DNA from: Methanomethylovorans sp041447285 | GTDB taxonomy: Archaea > Halobacteriota > Methanosarcinia > Methanosarcinales > Methanosarcinaceae | Assembly (NCBI RefSeq): GCF_041447285.1 | Contig: NZ_JBGMEB010000006.1 | Span: 1-64,000, forward strand | Direction of reading: 5' to 3' | Length of the DNA stretch: 64,000 nt | In this document: positions 34,674-42,765 of the stretch, piece after piece | Numbering within the stretch: the first letter of the stretch is position 1 | Layout: each line of letters begins with the position of its first letter | Notes under the pieces: generated by a model | The model's database searches: none | The model's input: the letters and a program-made list of their open reading frames with translations, nothing else | Told to the model about the DNA's origin: nothing | Made by a program: the position numbers and the translations under genes

Positions 34674-35579
34674 ATGGACCCACTCATAGGTATGGGCGCG
34701 TTGGCATTAATGGGTGCTGCTGCTACAATAGCAGGTGCATCTGAGGACCTGGAATCCGACATTGGATCCCAGAGTAACCCCAACTCCCAAGTGCAACTTG
34801 CGCCCCAAATGTCGTATCCACATAGGATCTATAATAAAGCTATTTCTGGAGAGCCACCCTCGAATGCACTCATGTGTACCATTGGTGGAACTGTAGCTTA
34901 TGTTCTGTTAAACTCCAATGTTTCTGCAGTGCTTGCACTGACTATCGGATCATTGGTTGCAGCCATGGTACATGGAACATACTCAGTGACTGCATACATG
35001 GGCAGATGTTCAAGTCAGAAACGTTTTAAACAGATGGTTTATCTTGATGTGCTTCGTTCACACACCCCGCCAATAATGGGATACTCGTTTATAACCACGT
35101 TTACTATTCTTGTAGTGTCTTACATTATGATCACTGTTTTCGCTCATCCTTTCCCACTGCCATTAATTGCATTCATTTGGGGAATCACTGTTGGTGCAAT
35201 CGGTTCATCTACCGGTGACGTGCACTATGGTGCTGAGCGTGAGTTCCAGGACGTGGAATTCGGAGCTGGCCTTAACACAGCAAACTCAGGAAAGATCGTA
35301 AGAAAAGCAGAGTCTGGTCTTAGGAGCAGCATGGACAACTCCTGGTTCTGTGCCAAATTCGGTGGCCCTGTAACAGGTATCTCTTTTGGTATGACTGTGT
35401 TCCTCAGCGGATGGCTGACAGCTGCCTTTGACCCAAGCAGGGGAATTGGAATTGCATGGGCATCAGTCATTGCAGGAGCTATTATGATATTGATTTTCAT
35501 TATATACAACAGAAAGATGGAACTCCATGCAAGAGAGGCCTTCGGACCCTATAAGGAAGACAAAGGTGAAGCAGCATGA
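34674..35579 (+). CDS. mtrE: tetrahydromethanopterin S-methyltransferase subunit E
   Basis: This 301-residue polytopic membrane subunit of the Mtr complex couples methyl transfer from methyl-H4MPT (or H4SPT) to coenzyme M with Na+ export. It has about six to seven hydrophobic segments and the conserved GASEDLESDIGSQSNPNSQVQ-type N-terminal loop. AGGAGG lies seven bases upstream. Its stop overlaps the mtrD start (ATGA). It is the first gene of the canonical mtrEDCBAFGH order. Confidence 0.97.
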   Translation: MDPLIGMGALALMGAAATIAGASEDLESDIGSQSNPNSQVQLAPQMSYPHRIYNKAISGEPPSNALMCTIGGTVAYVLLNSNVSAVLALTIGSLVAAMVHGTYSVTAYMGRCSSQKRFKQMVYLDVLRSHTPPIMGYSFITTFTILVVSYIMITVFAHPFPLPLIAFIWGITVGAIGSSTGDVHYGAEREFQDVEFGAGLNTANSGKIVRKAESGLRSSMDNSWFCAKFGGPVTGISFGMTVFLSGWLTAAFDPSRGIGIAWASVIAGAIMILIFIIYNRKMELHAREAFGPYKEDKGEAA

Positions 35580-36298
35580 TCGATATAGTTGGATTAATTA
35601 CAGCTAACTTGTTGTACATACTATTCATAACTCTTGGAGGCGTGCTGATTTCAGTTAGTGTTCACTTCGTGCCTGTGGGCGGTGCTCCTGCAGCAATGGC
35701 TCAGGCATGCGGTATAGGAACAGGTACTGTGCAGCTGGCTGCAGGAGCAGGTCTTACAGGACTTGTTGTCGCCGGTTCAATGATGGCTGTTATTCCTGAT
35801 AATCTCCCATTGATTGTTGCTTCCGGTGCAGTCGGTGGTATGATCATGATGGCTGTCACAATGATTGTAGGTAACTGGGTTTACTTCTATGGAGTAGGCT
35901 GCCCCGCAGCATCAGCAAAAGTCAAGTATGATCCAATTACAAAGGACAGACAGGACCTATACATTTCCCAGGGTACAGAAGGCCATGCAATTCCAACCGT
36001 TTCATTCGTAAGCGGTGTAATCGGCGCTGCACTTGGTGGACTTGGCGGTGCTCTTGTATACTACGCACTTTTGAAAATCCCTACAGGACTTACTCCAACA
36101 AACCTTGTAGGTCTTGCTGCAATGTATGCAGTAGGTATATTCTTCGTGAACGCGGTAATTCCTTCCTATAACATAGGAGGAACAATCGAAGGTTTCCACG
36201 ACCCTAAGTTCAAGAAGTGGCCAAAAGCAGCAATAACCTCATTGGTTGTAACTCTGCTTTGCGCTGTGTTTGCAATTATCAGTATCGGAGGTGTCTAA
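35576..36298 (+). CDS. mtrD: tetrahydromethanopterin S-methyltransferase subunit D
   Basis: This 240-residue integral membrane subunit has about six Gly/Ala-rich helices, which with MtrC and MtrE form the membrane sodium pathway of the complex. The ATG overlaps the mtrE stop by four bases, and mtrC starts one base after its stop. Confidence 0.96.
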   Translation: MIDIVGLITANLLYILFITLGGVLISVSVHFVPVGGAPAAMAQACGIGTGTVQLAAGAGLTGLVVAGSMMAVIPDNLPLIVASGAVGGMIMMAVTMIVGNWVYFYGVGCPAASAKVKYDPITKDRQDLYISQGTEGHAIPTVSFVSGVIGAALGGLGGALVYYALLKIPTGLTPTNLVGLAAMYAVGIFFVNAVIPSYNIGGTIEGFHDPKFKKWPKAAITSLVVTLLCAVFAIISIGGV

Positions 36299-36299
36299 G

Positions 36300-37112
36300 A
36301 TGTCCGGAGGAGGAACTGGAGGAGCTCATGCAGCTATTGACCAGAACAAGCTCATTGCCTTTGGTGTCATAGGTGCCTTTGTTGGAATATATGCAGCTTA
36401 TTTCCTGTCAGGTGTTGCAGGAGGAGCATTATCAGTGCTTGGTGGCCTTGGTGCTGTCTGTGCAACAGTATGGGGTGCTGCAGCTGTCAGAAGAGTAGCA
36501 AGCTACGGTCTTGGTACCGGTGTGCCTTCCATAGGTATGCTGGCTCTGGGTATGGGTGTAGTTGCTGCAATGTTCGGTCTTGGGATCGGAGGAATTGCCG
36601 GACCTGTAGTTGCCGCTGTAGTAGCAGCTTTTATTGGTTTGGTCATCGGTGTCTTTGCTAACAAGACTCTGGGTATGAACATTCCTGTCATGGTACAGTC
36701 TATGACTGAAATAGCCGTATCAGGTACACTCCTTATTATAGGTCTTAGTGTTGCAATGACAGGCACTTTCATGTTCGATGTAGTGCTTTCAAAGGTCATA
36801 GCTACAGGTTATATTGCAGTGATCTACATTGCAGGCGGTATGGCTATGCTTCACCCATTCAACGCAAACCTTGGACCTGATGAGAAGCAGGACAGGACAC
36901 TATACTGTGCATTAGAGAAAGGTGGCATATCAGTGCTGATTGCAGGTATTGTAGCACTTGTGGCATTCAATCCATCTGCCGGTATGGTTACTATTCTGGT
37001 CGGAATATTCACCTGGTACTTTGGTTTTACAGGTTACTATGCAAGGGTCAAGAGAGATGCTTACAAGGTGGTAGGAACAGGACTGTTGCCATCTGAGGAG
37101 GAATTGCAATGA
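36300..37112 (+). CDS. mtrC: tetrahydromethanopterin S-methyltransferase subunit C
   Basis: This 270-residue integral membrane subunit starts MSGGGTGGAHAA and has about seven Gly-rich helices. The ATG just after the mtrD stop was chosen rather than an upstream in-frame start that would overlap mtrD. Its stop overlaps the mtrB start (ATGA), as in other Methanosarcinales. Confidence 0.96.
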   Translation: MSGGGTGGAHAAIDQNKLIAFGVIGAFVGIYAAYFLSGVAGGALSVLGGLGAVCATVWGAAAVRRVASYGLGTGVPSIGMLALGMGVVAAMFGLGIGGIAGPVVAAVVAAFIGLVIGVFANKTLGMNIPVMVQSMTEIAVSGTLLIIGLSVAMTGTFMFDVVLSKVIATGYIAVIYIAGGMAMLHPFNANLGPDEKQDRTLYCALEKGGISVLIAGIVALVAFNPSAGMVTILVGIFTWYFGFTGYYARVKRDAYKVVGTGLLPSEEELQ

Positions 37113-37432
37113 GCATGGTACATGCAGCACCTGAAGTACATTTGGTGCTTGATCCATTGAGTTCTATATTGGCAGAAGAACGCCCTGACATTATACAGTA
37201 TTCAATGGACCCAATAATGGCAAAGCTCGATGAGCTTGACATGATAGCAGATGATCTGGTGAATTCCCTTGCACCTGACAGACCACTTATGAATTCATTC
37301 CCCGGCCGTGAGAACACCTCTTATCTTGCTGGTATATACGGTAATTCTTTCTACGGAATAATTGTAGGTCTTGGAGTTGCAGGTCTGCTATTGATCGTAA
37401 TGTTTGTGCTAAGATCGGTAGGAGTGATGTAA
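37109..37432 (+). CDS. mtrB: tetrahydromethanopterin S-methyltransferase subunit B
   Basis: This 107-residue small subunit has a soluble N-terminal part (VHLVLDPLSSILAEERPD) and a single C-terminal membrane helix (GIIVGLGVAGLLLIVMFVLRSV). It belongs to the stalk of the Mtr complex. It lies between mtrC and mtrA with one-base spacing to mtrA. Confidence 0.95.
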   Translation: MSMVHAAPEVHLVLDPLSSILAEERPDIIQYSMDPIMAKLDELDMIADDLVNSLAPDRPLMNSFPGRENTSYLAGIYGNSFYGIIVGLGVAGLLLIVMFVLRSVGVM

Positions 37433-37433
37433 A

Positions 37434-38162
37434 ATGGTAGACAAAAGAGAACCAGCACCACAGTGGCCTATACTTAAGGGTGAATATGAAGTCGGAGACG
37501 TAAAGAACTGTGTTGCAGTCATCACTCTGGGTTCACACCTTCCCGGCGGTCCAATGCTTGCTGCAGGTGCCTGTATCGCTGGTCCCTGTAAGACAGAGAA
37601 CCTGGGTATAGAGAAGGTAGTTGTACACATCATTTCCAACCCTAACATAAGATATCTCCTTGTAACTGGTTCAGAAGTCAAGGGACACGTTACTGGTGAT
37701 GCTATCCTGAAGATGCATAAGAACGGTGTCAAGGATAACAGGGTAGTTGGAGCTATAGGTGCAATTCCATATATCGAGAACCTTACTCCTGAAGCTATTG
37801 AAAGGTTCCAGAAACAGGTAGAAGCTATTGATTTCATAGGAACGGAAGATGTCAATGCTATAGTAGCAAAGATCAAGGAATATGCAGCAAAAGATCCCGG
37901 ATCTTATGATGCTGATCCCCTGGTTCTCCAGGTAGGAGCGGCAGAGGGAGAAGAGAAAGCAGAAGCTGGTGGCCTGAAGCCAATGGCTGCAGAGCTGGCT
38001 ACTGTAAGAAGCCGTATACTTGCCATCAACAGAGAAATGATGGGAATCGGTAACCTCAACAAGTTCCATGCTGGTGTACACGCTGGTAAGGTTGAAGGTA
38101 TAATGATTGGTCTGGGTATTACTCTGACAATACTCGGTCTGCTATTGGGAGGAGGTACTTAA
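37434..38162 (+). CDS. mtrA: tetrahydromethanopterin S-methyltransferase subunit A (corrinoid protein)
   Basis: This 242-residue corrinoid-binding subunit accepts the methyl group on Co(I) from MtrH. The axial histidine is expected at H85 in SEVKGHVTG. A cytoplasmic Rossmann-like corrinoid domain is followed by a C-terminal membrane helix (GIMIGLGITLTILGLLLGGG). The length matches Methanosarcina MtrA. Confidence 0.97.
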   Translation: MVDKREPAPQWPILKGEYEVGDVKNCVAVITLGSHLPGGPMLAAGACIAGPCKTENLGIEKVVVHIISNPNIRYLLVTGSEVKGHVTGDAILKMHKNGVKDNRVVGAIGAIPYIENLTPEAIERFQKQVEAIDFIGTEDVNAIVAKIKEYAAKDPGSYDADPLVLQVGAAEGEEKAEAGGLKPMAAELATVRSRILAINREMMGIGNLNKFHAGVHAGKVEGIMIGLGITLTILGLLLGGGT

Positions 38163-38163
38163 C

Positions 38164-38397
38164 ATGGCTGAAGCAATAGAATATGGGAAAGGTGTCCCTA
38201 TGGTCATTGAGCCTCAGATGGGACCCATTGATAGCGTTATAGCAGATGTAAAAGCCCGTGCGCAGCTCATTGCAAGGAATCAGAAACTGGATTCCGGTGT
38301 GAGTGCAGCAGGCATAGTTGGGTTTGCTGCTGGTTTCATATTTGCCATTCTGATGGCAGTAGTTCTCCCATTGATGATCTGGCAGGTGATTTACTAA
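38164..38397 (+). CDS. mtrF: tetrahydromethanopterin S-methyltransferase subunit F
   Basis: This 77-residue subunit has an MtrA-like short cytoplasmic segment (DSVIADVKARAQLIARNQKL) and one C-terminal membrane helix (GIVGFAAGFIFAILMAVVLPLMIW). Its stop overlaps the mtrG start (TAATG). Confidence 0.95.
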   Translation: MAEAIEYGKGVPMVIEPQMGPIDSVIADVKARAQLIARNQKLDSGVSAAGIVGFAAGFIFAILMAVVLPLMIWQVIY

Positions 38398-38627
38398 TGA
38401 CTGACAGAAGCGATAGAATACCAAGTGTGGTTGTAGACCCTGCTGATTTCGCTGAAGTATTGGCGAGACTTAATAAGATAGATGAGAAGATCGAGTTCGT
38501 TCACAGTGAAGTTGCACAGAGAATAGGTAAGAAAGTAGGAAGGGACATTGGAATACTGTATGGAGCCGTTGCTGGAATACTAATATTCCTTGTTTACTTG
38601 TCAATTAGACCATGGTTGTTTGGATAA
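38397..38627 (+). CDS. mtrG: tetrahydromethanopterin S-methyltransferase subunit G
   Basis: This 76-residue subunit has a coiled-coil cytoplasmic part (EVLARLNKIDEKIEFVHSEV) and a C-terminal membrane helix (GILYGAVAGILIFLVYL). It is coupled to mtrF by overlap and followed 15 bp later by mtrH. Confidence 0.95.
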   Translation: MTDRSDRIPSVVVDPADFAEVLARLNKIDEKIEFVHSEVAQRIGKKVGRDIGILYGAVAGILIFLVYLSIRPWLFG

Positions 38628-38642
38628 AAGAGGTGTTTACAG

Positions 38643-39599
38643 ATGTTCAGATTTGATAAAAAGCAAGAGGTATTCGAAGTAGGCAATGTCAAGTTCGGTG
38701 GCCAGCCAGGCGAATATCCAACAGTACTTGTTGGAACAATGTTCTATAACAGACACAAGATCGTGTCTGATGAAGACAAAGGTATCTTTGACAAAGCAGC
38801 TGCAGATAAACTGTGGCATGATATCGAAGCAATGGGTGAAGTTACAGGTAACCCCTACGTAAACCAGATCGTAGGAGAGACACCTGAAGCTATTAAGAAG
38901 TACATCGACTGGTTCGTAGAGATCGATGACAAGACTCCATTCCTTATAGACTCATCTGCCGGTACTGTACGTGCAGCTGCCGCAGAGTATGTTACAGAGA
39001 TAGGAGTTGCCAAGAGAGCTATCTATAACTCCATCAACGGAAGTATTGATGCAGCTGAGATCGAAGCTATAACTGACAGTGATATTGAAGCAGCTATTGT
39101 GCTTGCATTCAACGCCACTGATCCATCCCTTAAAGGAAAGATGGACATTCTGGAAATAGGCGGTCCTGGACAGGATAAGGGTATGCTGCAGGTCGCAAAG
39201 GAATGCGGTATCACAAAACCCATCATCGATGTAGCAGCAACACCTCTCGGTGCTGGTGCAGGTGCATCCATGAGAATGGTCGTAGCTGTAAAAGGACACC
39301 TTGGTCTGCCTGTAGGCGGTGGATTCCACAACATCGCATCAGCATGGGACTGGATGAAGAAATACAAGAAGACTTTTGCAACAAAGGAAGAGAAACAGGC
39401 AATCTACATGCCATCTGACATAGGAACAAACCTTGTTCCACAGGCTCTTGGATGCGACTACGTGCTCTACGGTCCGATCGAGAACACAAACATGGTATTC
39501 CCTGCAGTAGCAATGGTTGATATCATGCTCGGAGAGACTGCAAAAGAGCTGGGAGTTGAAATCCAGGATACAAACCACCCAATATTCAAACTGGTATAA
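38643..39599 (+). CDS. mtrH: tetrahydromethanopterin S-methyltransferase subunit H (methyltransferase)
   Basis: This 318-residue soluble TIM-barrel subunit moves the methyl group from N5-methyl-H4MPT/H4SPT to the MtrA corrinoid. It has DIEAMGEVTGNPYVNQI, PFLIDSSAGTVRAAA and PIIDVAATPLGAGAGASMRM. The GAGGTG site before ATG fits. The gene ends inside a terminator hairpin. It closes the operon. Confidence 0.97.
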   Translation: MFRFDKKQEVFEVGNVKFGGQPGEYPTVLVGTMFYNRHKIVSDEDKGIFDKAAADKLWHDIEAMGEVTGNPYVNQIVGETPEAIKKYIDWFVEIDDKTPFLIDSSAGTVRAAAAEYVTEIGVAKRAIYNSINGSIDAAEIEAITDSDIEAAIVLAFNATDPSLKGKMDILEIGGPGQDKGMLQVAKECGITKPIIDVAATPLGAGAGASMRMVVAVKGHLGLPVGGGFHNIASAWDWMKKYKKTFATKEEKQAIYMPSDIGTNLVPQALGCDYVLYGPIENTNMVFPAVAMVDIMLGETAKELGVEIQDTNHPIFKLV

Positions 39600-39623
39600 T
39601 CATACCAGTTTATTTCTTTTTTT
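39588..39623 (+). terminator. terminator hairpin and T tract at the end of the mtr operon
   Basis: AAACTGGTA and TACCAGTTT form a 9-bp stem around a TAATCA loop that contains the mtrH stop codon. A run of Ts (about 39614-39623) follows. The placement of the stop inside the loop is unusual but compact. Confidence 0.75.
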
Positions 39624-39647
39624 AAAAACTTTTTTACAATCTCTGTT

Positions 39648-40691
39648 TCAGAGTGGTTCCATTCTCTTCCAGTTACCTGTCATATGCTCGTTAGGGTTGT
39701 AATTATAACTGTCAGAAAGTATCCTGTCTCCAAGTGCATTTGTCCATGCTTCTACGTGCCCGCCTTCAACATCGATCTCTTTTTCCTCATAGGGGTCCCA
39801 TCTTCTTTCAAGACCAAGTATGGCTTCACGGCTGAATCTTTCAGAAGGGCTTTCCCGGTCTAGTTGCGTATTATATGCTGCCCGATCAGATTCGAATCTC
39901 CTGTTTGACTCTTCCCAGCTACGCATTCTCTGTTCCCTTAACTGGTCCTGCATCTGGCTGTATTGTCTTGAAAAGACGCCTATCTGCCGGATATTTGCTG
40001 TTTGTTGCTGGTATAAACCTGTTATCAGATCTGTTAACTGCCTGACCCATCTCTCATTTGGCCGAAGAGAAGCTTTCATCGCCGTAAAGAGTTCTATGTT
40101 TTCATCAAGATGTCCTTCAGGGGCACGAATGGAACCTGTCTGCATCTGCCAGAGGATAAAATCTCCTGCCATCATTGGAATTTGTTCGTATGAAACCCCT
40201 GCATAGAATTCCTCCTCAATAGAGTTTTTTGCAATCTCATAGGCGATTCTTACCTTTCCGAATCTAATCTGGTCAGTCGGTATTCTGGGGGCGGAAGGAT
40301 CGACGACCATTGGATCATTGGGAGAAACAGGGCTTCTAAGCATAATTCTATATGGTTGCATTTTTTGTCTGAAAGGAGCTATAATGTACTTCAGAAGTGC
40401 TTCATCTGGTTGCATGGGTGCAGCAACTTTTGTACTCTGGCTCTGCCAAGATTGCTGGTTTATCACTGAAAAAGGATTACTTGACCACGTGAACTTCAGG
40501 ATGGGGAATCCTTCAAACGCCATCAGGCCATCGGGGCTAACTACTGCAAAATTGATATATGCAGGCATATGAATGTCATTTACCCAGGTGATTCCACCAT
40601 AACATATCCAGTCATCAGGTATTGTCATTCTAAAGGCTTCTATGCCAAATCCTGCCTGATCAATACACTGTATCTGTCTATAACCTGCCAT
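39648..40691 (-). CDS. protein of unknown function, bacterial-looking
   Basis: This 347-residue protein was not recognised. It has an N-terminal beta-rich domain (about 1-120, with WICYGGITWVNDIHMPAY) and a helical region. A charged, glutamine-rich C-terminal third follows (YQQQTANIRQIGVFSRQYSQMQDQLREQRMR) and looks coiled-coil. There is no signal peptide and no membrane helix. The composition (many Q, R, W) differs from neighbours and resembles hypothetical proteins of bacteria, so horizontal acquisition is possible. It is convergent to mtr, beyond the operon terminator. Confidence 0.5.
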   Translation of the reverse strand: MAGYRQIQCIDQAGFGIEAFRMTIPDDWICYGGITWVNDIHMPAYINFAVVSPDGLMAFEGFPILKFTWSSNPFSVINQQSWQSQSTKVAAPMQPDEALLKYIIAPFRQKMQPYRIMLRSPVSPNDPMVVDPSAPRIPTDQIRFGKVRIAYEIAKNSIEEEFYAGVSYEQIPMMAGDFILWQMQTGSIRAPEGHLDENIELFTAMKASLRPNERWVRQLTDLITGLYQQQTANIRQIGVFSRQYSQMQDQLREQRMRSWEESNRRFESDRAAYNTQLDRESPSERFSREAILGLERRWDPYEEKEIDVEGGHVEAWTNALGDRILSDSYNYNPNEHMTGNWKRMEPL

Positions 40692-40750
40692 TTCATGTCA
40701 TCTCTCATTATTGATTTTCCAAAATTACATGAAAATAGTGGAGTATAAAT

Positions 40751-40807
40751 GGGTGGTCCCACTCCCACCCGCTCACATGAAAGGAGACTTTCTCCAATTT
40801 CTCCTTT
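40751..40807. repeat. two adjacent hairpins in a divergent intergenic region
   Basis: GGGTGG/CCACCC (40751-40756 with 40765-40770) and AAAGGAGA/TCTCCTTT (40780-40787 with 40800-40807) are inverted repeats between two divergent genes of unknown function. They may be regulatory or belong to an untranslated leader. No gene is contained. Confidence 0.4.
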
Positions 40808-40890
40808 ACTGAAAGTTTTTATTTACTAGTATTTAAATGTAACTCTTTCCTTGGAAAGATTAATATGAGACTGCACAAATTCATGAGTCC

Positions 40891-41457
40891 ATGACAGATG
40901 TGATGCTTCTCTGGGATGCGCCCCTGCTATTTGAGAAATTGTTTGTGGAATATGGTATTAAGTGCCAGCGTGTTTCAGCTGAATCTATCGGGACTCCTTT
41001 TCTACCTCCATGCAAATGTCTTGTCCTTCCCACAGGTTTTGCCAATTCTGCATATACTTCCACTGTTAAAAGTGTTGCAAGTAACAAAAACAAGATCGAA
41101 AACTTTGTGAAAAAAGGAGGCACACTGGTCATATTTGGGCCGATGGTGCCGGAATATACTTTTGATTGGTTGCCTTTTAAGCTGAAATACGTGCAAGAGC
41201 AGGGATCAGGAAAGTTACAAAGGATCGAGGAACAAGCTGATGTTTGTGTGGTTGATAAAAACACCAGTGAAGTAGAGTACGATGGTTATTTCGTGGATAC
41301 AGATGCAAAAGTCGTGTTAAGGGATGAAAAGAACAGATCATTAATGGTCGTAAAAGATGTGGGGAAGGGGAAAGTCATAGCTTGTTCCATCCATGAATTC
41401 CCATCAAAAGAGTTCCTCCAATGCATAGTAGAGACATCTTCAAGCTGCAAGATATGA
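40891..41457 (+). CDS. hypothetical protein with GATase-like fold
   Basis: This 188-residue cytosolic protein has a Rossmann-like pattern (MLLWDAPLLFEKLFVEYGIKCQ; CLVLPTGFA; FVKKGGTLVIFGPM) like class I glutamine-amidotransferase-fold proteins, but without a catalytic Cys/His pair. The function is not known. It is convergent with the DUF1894-like gene, with a few bases between. Confidence 0.5.
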   Translation: MTDVMLLWDAPLLFEKLFVEYGIKCQRVSAESIGTPFLPPCKCLVLPTGFANSAYTSTVKSVASNKNKIENFVKKGGTLVIFGPMVPEYTFDWLPFKLKYVQEQGSGKLQRIEEQADVCVVDKNTSEVEYDGYFVDTDAKVVLRDEKNRSLMVVKDVGKGKVIACSIHEFPSKEFLQCIVETSSSCKI

Positions 41458-41463
41458 CTCTTC

Positions 41464-41748
41464 TCAGAATTCTTTTTGCAGCTTGTCGATCTCATCCTGT
41501 GCATCTGTTATCTTAAGTACAAATATTCCAAAACAAGGCTTTATGAATTGAAATATCAAATCTTTACCTTTTACACCTACGGGAATTTTTTCGGAACCAA
41601 TAAGTTTCATACCCTTTATATGGTATCCGCCAGGTACATGGAATACCTTGTCTGAGTTTTCCTTTATGTACTTTTCACTCTGTACAGGGGTAACTCCACT
41701 AATCAGTATCTCATAAGGTATGTTTTTTGTACACGATGATCTTGACAT
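41464..41748 (-). CDS. small conserved methanogen protein (possibly DUF1894-like)
   Basis: This 94-residue protein has the pattern YEILISGVTPVQSEKYIKE and GVKGKDLIFQFIKPCFGIFVL, which recalls the methanogen DUF1894 family; this is from memory and is uncertain. It starts about 10 bp after the purM stop and is probably co-transcribed. No known catalytic motif. Confidence 0.55.
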   Translation of the reverse strand: MSRSSCTKNIPYEILISGVTPVQSEKYIKENSDKVFHVPGGYHIKGMKLIGSEKIPVGVKGKDLIFQFIKPCFGIFVLKITDAQDEIDKLQKEF

Positions 41749-41757
41749 GTCACTCGC

Positions 41758-42765
41758 TCATACTATTTTGAGTTCCTTTACTTTAATTCCTGACTCTGTA
41801 ATCCTTCCTACGATTTTACCGCCCGTAAGTTCAACTGCCCTTGCAGCGTCTTTTTCTGGAAGGACTATCAAAAAGCCCATTCCCATGTTGAATGTCTTAT
41901 ACATTTCCAGTTCATCCACATTGCCTTCTTTCTGAAGGAACTTAAAGACATCGTTGGGTTCAATGGGGTCAGAAATATCAAATCCGAGTTTAGTGATCCT
42001 TTGGAGTTTTAAGAGGCCACTTCCCGTGATGTGAGCCAGCCCATGCACGTCACATTCCTTTACCACATCAAGTACTTCCATGTATATCCTGGTGGGAATG
42101 AGCAACTCTTTACCAATTGTTGTAGAAGTATTGTATGGGAACGGATCCTCATAAGAATATCCTGCTCCTTCGACGATCTTACGCACCAGAGAATATCCAT
42201 TGCTATGTACTCCGCTGCTGGGTATTCCTACAAGTACATCACCAACCTGAACTTTTTCGCCGGTGATTACTTTATCCTTTTTTACAATTCCAAGGCATGT
42301 GCCTGCAAGATCAAAACCCTTTATAATATCCGGTAGAGTAGCGGTTTCGCCACCTATTATAGACATGCGGGAAAACTCAGCACCTTTTCTCAAGCCTTCA
42401 CCAATCTGAGTTGCAAATGCTTCATCATGGCCTTCAAGAGCAAGATAATCAACAAAAGCTACAGGTTCAGCTCCAATGGCCAGTATATCGTTAACATTCA
42501 TGGCAATGCAGTCTATTCCGACTGTATCCCATTTTTTAATTGCGTTTGCAATAAGTACTTTTGAACCAACTCCATCAGTTGTCATTGCAAGTGCATATTC
42601 TCCAAAATCCAGCAGACCTGCATAATGGCCTATATTTGTCAGTGGAGCGCCCAGACCTTTGCGAACATAGGTCATTTTACTGGTAAGAGCCTTGATGGTG
42701 CTCTCTTCCTTTTTAATATCTACGCCAGATTCTGCGTATGTGAGATGCTTTTCACTCATTGACAA
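41758..42765 (-). CDS. purM: phosphoribosylformylglycinamidine cyclo-ligase
   Basis: This 335-residue AIR synthetase acts in step five of purine synthesis. Signatures are TMTTDGVGSKVLIA (about 60), NVNDILAIGAEPVAFVDYLA and VGDVLVGIPSSGVHSNGYSLVR. It overlaps the preceding aspartate kinase gene by ten bases, in a different frame. Confidence 0.93.
   Translation of the reverse strand: MSMSEKHLTYAESGVDIKKEESTIKALTSKMTYVRKGLGAPLTNIGHYAGLLDFGEYALAMTTDGVGSKVLIANAIKKWDTVGIDCIAMNVNDILAIGAEPVAFVDYLALEGHDEAFATQIGEGLRKGAEFSRMSIIGGETATLPDIIKGFDLAGTCLGIVKKDKVITGEKVQVGDVLVGIPSSGVHSNGYSLVRKIVEGAGYSYEDPFPYNTSTTIGKELLIPTRIYMEVLDVVKECDVHGLAHITGSGLLKLQRITKLGFDISDPIEPNDVFKFLQKEGNVDELEMYKTFNMGMGFLIVLPEKDAARAVELTGGKIVGRITESGIKVKELKIV

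Noticed and set aside
39888..39905. GATTCGAATCTC resembling a tRNA T-arm
   Set aside because: It lies inside a long open frame and has no acceptor or anticodon stem around it.
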